DNA from: Aplidium turbinatum
Lineage: Eukaryota > Chordata > Ascidiacea > Aplousobranchia > Polyclinidae
DNA: 64,000 nucleotides
NCBI GenBank assembly: GCA_918807975.1
Contig: OU964918.1
Coordinates: forward strand, 36,750,477 to 36,814,476
Direction: 5' to 3'
Below, piece after piece: positions 45,453-55,621 of the stretch. The notes beneath the pieces are model-generated. The model did no database searches. It had not been told where the DNA came from and was given only the letters and a program-made list of their open reading frames with translations. How positions within the stretch are numbered: the first letter of the stretch is position 1; every line of letters starts with the position of its first letter. The translations under genes and the position numbers were made by a program.

Positions 45453-46262
45453 TTACTCAATGTGTCCGCCATTTGCATCGATAACAAGTCGGAGACGTTT
45501 CGAAAAGGACCTGCAAAAGTCACAAATAAATCTTTGAGGTATTTAGGTCCATTCTTTTTTTAGATTAGCCTTCAGCACTTCCAAACTTTGATGGTGTTTA
45601 GTCGAAACCTTGTTCTCCAGGTAAGACCAGATGCCAAAGTCCAGGAGGTTCAGGTCTGGGGATGAAGGAGGCCATTCTTCCTTGGAAATGAAGAACGGCA
45701 CATTATAGCTGAAAGCCAGTTTTGCGTTCTCTTTGCTCCATGTGAAGGGACAGAATCTTGTTGGAATGACCAGTTAAGTTTTTTTTGAAGTGTTTCTTTT
45801 CCCAAGGCAACAATGAACCCTCAAGTATATCATTTCAGTAGTTTTCTTGGTTCAATTTCACTCCTTGGTCCACGAAAATCAATGGACTCCTTCCTGCTGA
45901 TTCGTTGGCTGCGGCCCACACCATCACTGCTTTTGCCGCCCCTTGTCTCCGAGTGACTACCTGGAGTTCCATGTAACCATTTCTTGACCAAACACAATCA
46001 TTTTGACTGTTAAAATGATGCTAGACATCAAATTTCTTCTCATCGCTGAACACAAGGTTTGGCAGCGTGCCTCCTTCAATGCGTGAGAGCAGAATTCTGG
46101 CTCTGGAGAGACGTTTCTCAATAGTATTGACATTTAGCAACTGTTTCTTCATGTATTTAAATGGGCTCATCTTCAAATCCTTCTTGAGAACTGTGAAGAT
46201 GGTTCCATAGGCCACGTTCGCCTTCTTTGCCAGTTTTTGAATTGAATCTCTTGTAACGTTAA
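45453..46262 (-). pseudogene. Tc1/mariner-family transposase relic
   Basis: On the minus strand the piece 46262-46021 reads RDSIQKLAKKANVAYGTIFT, MSPFKYMKKQLLNV and ARILLSRIEGGTLPNLVFSD, matching the first catalytic-Asp region (IFTDEK-like). Further frames give MVWAAANESAGRSPLIFVDQG and text matching SPDLNPLDFGIW, and the stop codon at 45453-45455 follows DANGGHIE, the common mariner C-terminus. The N-terminal helix-turn-helix is missing, and at least two frameshifts or stops are present. TIRs are not identified. I cannot decide the DD-spacing subfamily. Confidence 0.8.
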
Positions 46263-46515
46263 TTATTGATGACCATTGTAATAGATAAGCCGTTAGGTTA
46301 GCTATTCAATCACAGTATAACAAATAATTCAGCAAAGATAGCTTGGGCTCTTTTGTAGAACTCACCACAATGCCTGAAACATTTGCATGATTGGCTAGAC
46401 TGTTTTAACAAATAGGTTGAAGCAAAGGTCCAGTTGCTTTGATATTTTTGCTTCAATTATTAACTGTTGCAAGCAAGTAGGAGTAGTAGTAGATGCATGG
46501 TAGAGGGAGTAAATG
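46263..46515. other. No gene recognised
   Basis: Sequence between the mariner relic and the minisatellite, with nothing recognisable. Confidence 0.3.
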
Positions 46516-46915
46516 TAAGAACCCTACCCTTCGGTAGGAACCGGTAAGGACCCTCGCTTGGTAAGAACCTTCGCCCTCGGTAAGAACCCTAGATAAGGTT
46601 GTTTGGTCTGAACGGATGTTATGATGTAAGAACGGATGTTATGACGTAATGATATGTAAGAACCACCGGTAAGAACGCTAGATCGAATGTTATGAACTTA
46701 TGACGTAATGATGTAAGAACGCTAGATCGAATGTTATGACGTAATGATGTAAGAACCGCCGGTAAGAACGCTAGAACGAATGTTATGACGTAATGACATG
46801 TAAGAACTGCCGGTAAGAACGGCTAGATCGAATGTTATGACGTAATGATATGTAAGAACTGCCGGTAAGAACGGCTAGATCGAATGTTATGGCGTAATGA
46901 TATGTAAGAACTCTA
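46516..46915. repeat. 44-52-bp minisatellite (GTAAGAAC..GAATGTTATGACGTAATGAT)
   Basis: About six to seven units built from GTAAGAACNGCCGGTAAGAAC, GCTAGATCGAATGTTATGAC and GTAATGATAT. GATCGAATGT or its variants occur at 46681, 46725, 46774, 46826 and 46878, spacings of 44, 49, 52 and 52 bp. The last two units are nearly identical and the left ones shorter and more diverged, as expected for unequal exchange with growth at the right side. Confidence 0.92.
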
Positions 46916-47130
46916 TGAACAAACTTGGCATCGAACCCTCCGACCTAGGACGGGTTCAGTACGAACGAGTGATGCTAAAGGGTAATGTGTTAAATCTAAG
47001 TACGAGCCTTGACTAGTAACCACAAGCTTATCTAATATATAACTTGGTTTACTTATAAAAAGCAACAAATAAATATTTTTTCATTTGTGGTCTGTAAAGA
47101 GTGATTTTTTTAAAGCAATTTTCCACAGTT

Positions 47131-47290
47131 CAGTGTTCGATTCCCATGTCCGATGTTTTTTTTAATCAATTTTACTAATGATAATGTGCACTGTGTTCGA
47201 TTCCCATGCCTGATGTTGCCTTTTTAATCAATTTCACTAATGATAATGTGGTCTATGTTTGATTCCCCGGTCTGATGTTGTTTTTTAAAG
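47131..47290. repeat. Triplicated 60-62-bp repeat with a B-box-like core
   Basis: Three direct copies start near 47131, 47191 and 47251, each with TGTTCGATTCCCATG (third copy TGTTTGATTCCCCGG), GATGTT, a T run and, in the first two, AATCAATTTTACTAATGATA. GTTCGATTCCC fits the pol III B-box pattern, so the unit may derive from a tRNA-type SINE. Confidence 0.85.
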
Positions 47291-48059
47291 CAATAGAAAT
47301 GTAAATTTTCATACATTAGATGTCTCGTTGGTCAGTTTGTATGCATAACTTACATAATCACAGTGGTTGCAATGACTACAAGATATAGAAAAGACTTTAA
47401 AACATAACCAGCATATTTTTAGTAATTCACAAATAATTCACAAAACAACTTTTTAACCTGAAATTAAAGTTAACAAAGTCATTCTTGATTTAAAATCATT
47501 TGTTTAAATTCTATAACTGTAGACACACAGCTGGGGACCACTGCAATAACCTAACTTCTGCCAAGCAAATGACCTAACACTTCGCACCTAACACCTAGTA
47601 TACTAGTCAATGGGAAAGACATTTTGAAGTCATATCATTGTGGGTTCATTGATGTTGTTTAAATTTTATAACTGTAAAGGATGTAAAGTTCATAGATCGG
47701 TTAATATGCGGGGGTTTATTTATTAATGTGCGGGGTAATATGCGGGGCTAATTTTATAAAAAGTTTTGTTAACTTTTTGTCGGTTTGGGGGTGGCCATGC
47801 TTTTCGTAAAGGTGTTTGCTTGTAAGAATAGAGTTTTCACCATTGATTATGATAGGTAGGTCTATTGGCTCGATTCCAGATCTTTCTAAATACTGGGTTT
47901 TGTTCTTGCTGAATGTGTTATTTCGGTAAATCAATAAGGTTTCACTGTTTTTTGGCTTGTATAGGTTAGTTAATTTCGATATACTTTGATTCTTTTAATC
48001 AGTGGCTTGCTTTTTGTTTATTGTAAGGTAAATGGTCAAAGGGTACTTAGTTGCTTTTT
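47291..48059. other. No gene recognised
   Basis: AT-rich. Short GCGGGG words recur at 47708-47757 (ATATGCGGGG and ATGTGCGGGG) without an element boundary that I can define. Confidence 0.35.
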
Positions 48060-51000
48060 AGGGGGGGGACTTAGAACGCTTTTTGGCGAAAAACGGTTCT
48101 CTAATGGGCTAAAAATATGGACCGAGATATAAAAACTCCAACAAGCCCAAATTTATGCCTCTGGAAGATCGTTTACCCCCTTGAACATACCCCTTGAAGA
48201 TGACCACTTTGAGATTTTGGATATTTTCTTGCAGTGTTGCCATATAAAACAATACGATCAAGTCTTAACACATTTTATCTAGCAAAACTTGTTCCTTTGT
48301 ATTTTTAAGCAGTTTTTGATAATTTACCAGTATGTAGAAAGATATTTTAGTTGTTTAGTGACACACTTTATTGAATTTAAGTTAAAAAATAGTATTTTTT
48401 TTTGTGAATGGCAACATGTGTTTTGTTTTGGAGACTATGTAATAAAAGCGTGTGCCTTTTGATTGTTTGTACACGTTAGTATGAGTGATAGTGCAAAGCA
48501 ACTAGGCTACTTTATATTGGAAGATTGCCTGATCAATGAGTATAAAGCCTTTCCAATTGAGAAGAGAGTACTGATTTAGATACAATTCAAAGGTGTAGTA
48601 GGCCATATTAGGCTAATGCCTGACAGTTCTTAGCCTACAATCTTGTAGAAGACTGGGCTATAGCTTGTGGCGAAACCAACCTAGCCATTGGTGACTATCA
48701 GTACTATAGTTGCAATAAAATGATTATTTTGGTTCAGTTTCAAATCTACATAGTTTTATTATGGTGTAGAGAGGGATGGAGCAGGGGCCACAGCCCCTTA
48801 ACCTTATTTGGATTTTTTGATTTATTTTGAGGATAAGTTTTAATCTGCTCTTTGAAACAACTTTTGTTTGGCCAACACCTTGATGGTGTGTTGTAATATT
48901 GCAGTCGAGTATACCATAACCAAAACAGACCCAGAGCAAGCATTGATTTTTATTGTTTTTCAGATGTACTGTACTATAAACCTATATCATATTGAAGATA
49001 CAGAAATCTGAAAGTGTACTATTATACCCTTTGGGCAGTTAGCAGTCTATTTACACCTAATAATGTCTGCTTTTGAAACTCGGTCCGAAGCAAAAAAGAA
49101 ATTAGGTGATGTTGTTTACACTGAAGCAGCTGGCTTTCCAGCAGGAACCCTTCCTGTAGAAAAGGCAGTCCTTGAAAATATGTTGTACTTGTTACAGCCT
49201 AAGAGAGCAGGTGCAAATGAGAGAAGTAAATTGGATGCTGCTGGTATGATAGCAATGATGTTGCAAAAACATTGGTTTTTCTGCAATTTGTATACAGTTT
49301 CCACTATTGCAATTAAAAATCGTGTTGTTAAGATTTATGATGAATTTATGTATCTTTTGAGATTAAGAAAATCTCGTCAAAACAATCGGCATCAGAAACG
49401 AGTGAATGACTTCAATGACAGGTCCAGTGGTGTTTTTGATATATTTTGTGAAAATAACGTACAAAGAAAAAAACTTGAAGCTCTCCATGGAGTAACGATG
49501 ACCAGTATGGAATGGGACTTTCTGAAAGATCAACGCTCAGAACGAAAAATGTATTGTGAGGATTACATTGACAAACAGTGGTGTAATACAATGGAAAGGC
49601 GAAAGCAAGATCTTCATGCTCTTGAACGATTGAGGTGCTCCGAAAAAAGAATCACGGAAGAATATAATGAAGGTTTAACTGAATTAAATGAGATGCTTTC
49701 AGACTCTGAACAATCTAGTGCTGTTGAGGTCACTTCAGACGACATTCCAACTGATGATGAAGAGCCTAAGCCAAAGAGGAGGAAAGTAGCTATTAATCAT
49801 GTGGTTGATGACACTATGGCAAAGCAATACCAGCGTGTTCGACTTACTTTGCGAAATGTTCGCAGTAAATTTTATGAAACCTTGGACAAACTAAAAAGTG
49901 TTTATTATATGTCTCAGCTCCAAGCAGAGGCAGCTATCGTGGAAACAGCAAACAAGATGTTTGGAAGAACTTGAAAGTTTCATGGTAGTGACCCGGATCA
50001 ACTCAATTTGGACACTTTGCCGGACAGACATATTATAAGGAAAACCGGCAAAAGCATCGAAACAATGGCTCTTGATTCCATTGTTCAAGAAATTATGTTT
50101 TCTGAGAATAATGCAGCCATTACATATGCTAATGACGGATCAAAAAAACAAGGAGCTGGTTCTTTCATTGTACAGGAAATAATAATAAATGGAAAATACA
50201 GAGCACTGCCTACCTTGTCCATTGTTTCAGAAAGCAGAGCTAATTTGGCAGACTTGAAAATGAATACACTACGGATCCTCTCTGTGGCTAGTGATGTGGA
50301 GGCTAAAGATATATATAAAAAGATTGACTTTGCGTTGAGTGATCAAACTTCACATAGTTTTCAAGTGGACCACATGGTGGCTGAAAAGTTTCAAACAAAA
50401 AAACTACCAGATCATGTCTTCTGCAATGTTCATCCAAGTTTGATGTTCAATCGTGAAATAAGTAAGCACTGGGCAAGTTTGGAAAACGCAATTGGAAGAG
50501 AAAAAATTTATGCAAACTTTCTTGTTAATGCAACCTCATCAGCAAGAAGTGTCACCGAACAAGCTCTTAATTGCATAACAAGGCTAATTAATCATGATTT
50601 TGATCACAAACCATAGAATAAAGCCAGAGACTTTGACCTTCACATTGCCTCAAGAAAAAATCTATCAGTAAGCCTCAAAGATGAAAGATTTAATCGTTTA
50701 ACTTTGTCCTGCGCTATTGTATTGAATCATATGGAAGACGTAGCTGATTTTTTGCGTAAATTTTGTCATGTTTCAAATCAGTTAGCATGCATTGTTAGGT
50801 CTTTCCTTGACATCGAATTTTTAGAGGTTATGTTTTGTATTGGAGCTCTTCTGGGTTTACATCTGGTTGAACCTTTTTTGTCACTCACTCTGTCCCAAAC
50901 TACCACATACTCTAAACTAACACCTGCATTCCATCAACTTTATGAGGATCTGAACAACACAAATCCTGAAAAGCTATTCGATCTTGATAACCCTGCATTC

Positions 51001-52019
51001 CAATTCGTGTCATCCGATCATTTTCATGCCACAAAGTACAGCCCAGAAATATGTGCAAGCATTGCAGAAATGACATCCACATACAAAGCACAACTTAAAA
51101 GCATGTTACAAGTTCTTCTTCCAGCTATCGCTGAAGCATTCCAGAGGCAAAAAGGAAACATTTTTGGATTCAAAGATCATAACCCAAAGGCAAATATATC
51201 CTTAGCCCACATGGATGAGGAAAAACTGGAAAAAGTGCCTATCCACAACATTGACTCTGAGAGAAGTGTTGGCTTCATTAACTATGAACTATCTCGCAGA
51301 GGGGCCAGAGAACTACCAGCAGCCTCTTCATCACAAGTAAAAAATAAATCCCAAGATCTAATTGAAAGTATGCCTTCTGGATCTTTCAAAAGTTATACCA
51401 AAAAAACCATCCTTATTCCCGAATTGCAGCTAGAGTGGAGAAAACTTCAAGATAACTTGCGGAAAACGATATCAGAAAACAAAATGTCCGCTAATATTGC
51501 ACTAGACCAAAGACGACACAAAGATCTTGCAGCTCTCAAATCCTTAGGTGGACCGTTTACTTCACCAACGGAACTCGAAATTTACGCAAATTCAATTCAA
51601 GCAGAAAGAACCAAGACAGACAGATTGTACAGGGAAATAGCCTACGTTACGCCAGGGACACATCGTTATCCATTCCCAAAACTAGCGATATTTTTAAGCT
51701 GAAAAAAGGACACAAGAAGCTTCCACTTCACACATACATAACAAACTTGAAACTATACCTTGAAAATATTGTATCAAAGACTGATGTGACAATGGAAGAC
51801 TTCAGTGAAGCAATCACAACAATTGTGACTGAATCAAACAAGTACTGTTTACGTACCACAAACAGTAAAAATTTTAAAAAATTCCAAAACTTTCAACCCC
51901 TATGTTCAAGGGGGTAAACGTTATTTTTAAGCGTTAAAAGTAAGATGGTTGGTGTTTTTACATGTTTCTCCATATTTTCAGGGGGTTAGAGCAGAACTTT
52001 TGGTCTAAGTCCCCCCCCT
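48060..52019 (+). mobile_element. 4-kb DNA transposon with unnamed DDE-like transposase
   Basis: The ends are inverted: AGGGGGGGGACTTAGA at 48060 and TCTAAGTCCCCCCCCT at about 52004-52019. Homology continues inward for about 130 bp, including TTTACCCCCTTGAACATA on the left (48170-48189) and its reverse on the right (51901-51918). A + strand transposase-like gene fills most of the element. No clear target duplication is visible. It lies inside the 42482-52184 composite, only 165 bp from its right end. Confidence 0.75.
49063..51890 (+). pseudogene. Nearly intact transposase-like protein, unnamed family
   Basis: One frame runs from ATG 49063 to 51702 with only two in-frame stops (TGA at 49972, TAG at 50614; relatives seem to have Trp at both places). 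A shift near 51680 leads to a final stretch (LPLHTYITNLKLYLENIVSK). About 940 residues in all. The N-terminal part reads TEAAGFPAGTLPVEKAVLEN and a charged region (about 205-260). The catalytic-looking part has ITYANDGSKKQGAGSF, IDFALSDQTSH, then CNVHPSLMFNRE, and later HNIDSERSVGFINYELSRRG. I recognise these blocks from a large set of uncharacterised proteins in corals, hydra, molluscs and fish. The Asp, Asp, C-x2-H, Glu order resembles hAT-type RNase H-like transposases; that is inference. Confidence 0.75.
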
Positions 52020-52192
52020 CGGAGGGGGCCTAATCGAAATACGAAACTAACATAAAAAACAATATTTTATGCAAAATCGTTGAAATCAACTTTAACGCGT
52101 GAATTTAGACATTTTGTCGGGCTCCCCTTGAACTCACCCGGCCACGGTGCAATGCACCGGTTGTCCCCCCTCTTGTGGGCCCTGATCGTAAG

Positions 52193-52755
52193 TAATAGCG
52201 GTCAGCGATAAGGAAATTTGTGACAAAATCATAAAACTTGAGAAAAACAAAAAATAATTAAGCTAATCATGAAAAAATGAGACATTAAAAAATAAGACGT
52301 TGACTTAAAAGATTGCAAAAAACTTTCCCGTGTTTATATTGTTCGATCCTCGCCACACTTTTTGCATAATATTATTCTTTTATCCTGATCTATTTTATAC
52401 TGATGCAACTGTTCCTAGATTCAAGGCTTGTGGATGTTGCTAATTGCCAATTTAACTATTTTGTTACCGTGCGTGAAGCAAATCGAAAAGATTGTTAAAA
52501 AGTGCACTGTGAATAACATCGTCATAGTCCACTTCAAAAAGAAATCGTGGAATAAATACTTACAGATTATGCAGATACAATTAGAACACATTTTATCGGT
52601 AATGCAGCCACAATGGAGGAACGAAGAAAAGAAACAGCCTTTCAGTGTCCGGTTTTAACATCTTAGATCGGTTGTCCAAAATTTCAATGATATTTCGTGC
52701 AAGTAGTTTCATAATTTCGTTGGAGCTGATCTTTCCTTACTGAAGAAAGGGCATG
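52193..52755. other. No gene; possible gag-start relic near 52550-52660
   Basis: A short + strand stretch (LQIMQIQLEHILSVMQPQWR) resembles the Gln-rich start of a gypsy gag, but nothing else supports it. GTTAC at 52756-52760 is the target duplication of the next element. Confidence 0.3.
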
Positions 52756-52760
52756 GTTAC

Positions 52761-52933
52761 TGTTGTATATCTGAATTGTGAAAGAACTACAGCTTATCGA
52801 TACTATGTACAATCGAGCAACAGTTTACAATTAGCAACCACTAAGCGAGAACTACAGTACTAAACTGATCATAGCGCATACGATAACAAGACGGTAACAG
52901 TGGGTCTTTGTTACGTCACACACGAATACCACA
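52761..52933 (-). repeat. 3' LTR (minus-strand element)
   Basis: 173 bp, matching the interrupted LTR at 55622-56843 at all but about one base. Confidence 0.92.
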
Positions 52934-52992
52934 ACCCCCCTTTTTCTACAAGGAAGTTGTGAGCAACAGTTTGTTTCTCAACGTCCGGAGCT

Positions 52993-55488
52993 TTATGTAC
53001 AAACATAGTCATTCAACTTTGACGGTCCTTTGGCACGTCGCCTGCTCCGTCGTGGAGGTATCGATCGCACATTAACATTGTCATTGAAATGAACTTTCCG
53101 ATTGGGCGAAGGTATCTCATCCTCTCCTTCGGTTGTCCTGTGAGTCGCGGTGGCATCATCTATCTCTGGTCGCAGAAATCGTCGATTACGCCAGTAGATT
53201 CGACCACTGGGTAGTTTGATGTTGTAATCACGGTTTTTACCTATGCCAACAACTTGACCGATACGATCCCATTTATGTGAAACTGGGTTTTGTATCCGTA
53301 CACTTTGACCGATAAGGGGATTGAGAACTTTAGAATGTTTGTTGTAATTTTGTTCTGCATATTTCTTTATGCTTGCTGCAGCTTTATCCCAATTTTCAAA
53401 TTTATTTTTCCACGCTTCACTAAACGACTGGATCCGGGCCGGTACGATCGATCGTATGGGAGATCCATATAAAATTTCAGCGGGTGATAAACCATGAGCT
53501 TTCGGAGTATTTAGCCATTCTAGAAAGCCTTCACAAAATTCTTCGCTGTCAATGCTGCCTCTTTCAGACGTTTTAGCAAGGAGGTTCTTCATAGCCTTAA
53601 CAGCGGCTTCAGCGTGTCCGTTCGACTGAGGATAATGAGGTGTGCTGCGCACAGAGGTAGCACCCCATCTTTTTAGAAACTGTCGAAATCTACTGGAAGT
53701 GAACTGAGGTCCTCCGTCTGTTCTTACGCGGACTGGTACACCTGTATCTACAAAGTATTTCCTGATAACACTGATCACCTGTTGAGAAGTTGGATCGTGG
53801 TTAAACTCTGTGATCTTTATCCATCCAGACAAACGATCAACATACACGAGATAACACTTTCCCGCGTAACTGAAAAGATCCATAGATACTTCTTCAAAGG
53901 GGCGAGTTGGAGGAGGATCAAACTTCATTTGCTCTTGCTGTTGGCTGGATGAGTGCTCTTGACACTTGCTTACTTTTACACTTGAAACTTGCTTTGCAGT
54001 ATGCAAACTTAGAGGTTTAGGATAGTCTGGTGGCAAAATACTAAGTTGCTTGCAAACATACCATGCGAGTAGAAAATCTTCAACTTCGTTACACACATAG
54101 ATGGTTTCATTTGAAGACATTTCTCCATACTCTATTTCGCAGTACAAAGTACCAATGCATGTAAGTGACTGTCCATTCGCGGTCATTAAAGGATCGTTAG
54201 TTGGTGGATTTAACATGCTAAGATCGTATCCTAACTGTTTAAGCTTGCCTGTTCCTATAAGGGTGGCTTCAGCACCGGTATCCGGCGTGGCTTGACTGGA
54301 ACCAATAACACTTCTAGATTTTGCTGATCGCAATGTAACTAAAATTTTCGGAGCTGGTAGGCTATCCTTGTGCAATGAATTAATAGCACTTCGTTTAACT
54401 TGACCTGTGTGTTTCTTGTTAGTTACGCGACTGACAGAATTTGACGTTTTAGAGTGGCATACAGAAGCAAAATGTCCATTTTTGCGACATTTTAGACATA
54501 CTTTGTCTTTAGCAGGACACTGGGTTTGTCCTCTGGGTGGGCAGTTCGGTTTTCCACATCTTCTGCATGATTTCACATCTCTCTCTCTAGATTTATATGG
54601 ACGTCGCGGAAGTTTATTTCGGTTAATAAACCTGCTCCGCGTCCTTTCCATGGCAGCTTCGTCTGATTTTGCAGCTTCTTCTGATCTACAAACATCAGTT
54701 ACTTTCTGAAGAGTTGGAAGCGGCGTGATAGCTAACAATTTCTGTCGAAGTTCCTTGTTTGAAATTCCAGACATAACTTTTGTAACTAAGCGGCGATCTA
54801 AGCAATTCACACAAAGATCGGCTTCTCTAGCTAACGTTTTAATAGCAATAAGAAACGAATCAAAAGATTCCCCTTCGAGCTGTCTTCTTTCTTCGAAAGC
54901 TACACAATCCAAGGCTATGTTGCGTTGGCTTCGAATGTAACCCTTTACTTTATCGAGAACTTCTTCCGGTTGAAGCTCGGTGTCATCAGGTATGAGTAAG
55001 ACATGTTCGAGAGCTTCTCGCATTTCTATAGAGAAAAAACTTCTCATTAACGCTAATCGGCTGTTCCGAGATAGCTGTGCTGCTTGCGAGACTGTGACGT
55101 AATCGTTGTACGACTTCCGCCATCTTGAAAATTCGCCTAACGAGACTCCTACATTAAGTACAGGCGGCTTCTGCGCATCTGCTTTTGAGGGTCTATGATT
55201 CCCGACCTCACTGTGCCTAGTTGGTGGGCAATCTTCTGCAGGCGTTTGCGGCTGAATCATTTGGGCAATTAGATTTTGCATTTGTTGCTGACTTTCAGCT
55301 GTCTGCACTTCAGCGCGATGTTGCATTTCTAATTGCGATTTTAAAAATTGTTGAAGCCATGCTGGGGTGGCTGAGCTTGCGGCCACTTCATCAGCTTCGG
55401 TGACTGTGGGTTGCGCTGCAGTTAATTCAGATAATTTCTTCTTAGCTGCTTGAAGTTCAGCTTCTAAGTCTTTGCGCGACTTTGGCAT
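52993..55488 (-). CDS. gag, protease and integrase frame of the minus-strand LTR element
   Basis: 831 residues in one frame. Residues about 1-80 are coiled-coil-like and Gln-rich. The gag body follows (GEFSRWRKSYNDYV, then EERRQLEGESFDSFLIAIKT). Zinc-knuckle cysteines lie at about 306-350 (CRRCGKPNC, CLKCRKNGHFASVC). The protease DTGAEATLIG is near 401. The integrase core has MDLFSYAGKCYLVYVDRLSG near 536, RTDGGPQF near 588 and NGHAEAAVKA near 620. A basic C-terminal tail ends the frame. These are Ty3/Gypsy parts of a type common in invertebrates. Confidence 0.88.
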   Translation of the reverse strand: MPKSRKDLEAELQAAKKKLSELTAAQPTVTEADEVAASSATPAWLQQFLKSQLEMQHRAEVQTAESQQQMQNLIAQMIQPQTPAEDCPPTRHSEVGNHRPSKADAQKPPVLNVGVSLGEFSRWRKSYNDYVTVSQAAQLSRNSRLALMRSFFSIEMREALEHVLLIPDDTELQPEEVLDKVKGYIRSQRNIALDCVAFEERRQLEGESFDSFLIAIKTLAREADLCVNCLDRRLVTKVMSGISNKELRQKLLAITPLPTLQKVTDVCRSEEAAKSDEAAMERTRSRFINRNKLPRRPYKSRERDVKSCRRCGKPNCPPRGQTQCPAKDKVCLKCRKNGHFASVCHSKTSNSVSRVTNKKHTGQVKRSAINSLHKDSLPAPKILVTLRSAKSRSVIGSSQATPDTGAEATLIGTGKLKQLGYDLSMLNPPTNDPLMTANGQSLTCIGTLYCEIEYGEMSSNETIYVCNEVEDFLLAWYVCKQLSILPPDYPKPLSLHTAKQVSSVKVSKCQEHSSSQQQEQMKFDPPPTRPFEEVSMDLFSYAGKCYLVYVDRLSGWIKITEFNHDPTSQQVISVIRKYFVDTGVPVRVRTDGGPQFTSSRFRQFLKRWGATSVRSTPHYPQSNGHAEAAVKAMKNLLAKTSERGSIDSEEFCEGFLEWLNTPKAHGLSPAEILYGSPIRSIVPARIQSFSEAWKNKFENWDKAAASIKKYAEQNYNKHSKVLNPLIGQSVRIQNPVSHKWDRIGQVVGIGKNRDYNIKLPSGRIYWRNRRFLRPEIDDATATHRTTEGEDEIPSPNRKVHFNDNVNVRSIPPRRSRRRAKGPSKLNDYVCT

Positions 55489-55621
55489 GATTAGAAATAC
55501 TAGGTAGCCTAGGCTAACCCAAAATTTTGCTAAACTCAGCTGACAGTAAATCTAGGCTATAAGCAAATTTAATGTCCTTCTAGCTTTCTCTTGACTCGGC
55601 TTTAAAATGCCGGCGACGCCA

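Larger units (their letters stand above)
42482..52184. mobile_element. 9.7-kb hAT-ended composite with ATCGTAAG duplication
   Basis: The left end CAGGGCCTCCAAGAG and the right end CTCTTGTGGGCCCTG are inverted (CAGGGCC-x2-CAAGAG), and CCGGTGCA words follow inside both ends. The 8-bp word ATCGTAAG flanks the whole (42474-42481 and 52185-52192). Between lie a pogo-like piece, a mariner relic, a minisatellite, a triplicated repeat and a complete 4-kb transposon of another class. No hAT transposase is seen. Either a small nonautonomous hAT was filled by later insertions, or a large segment moved between hAT ends. Confidence 0.8.

Noticed and set aside
46920-46990. tRNA-like B-box word (minus strand GGGTTCGATGCC) after the minisatellite
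   Set aside because: There is no A box at proper spacing and no cloverleaf fold, so it is at most a SINE scrap and not a tRNA gene.
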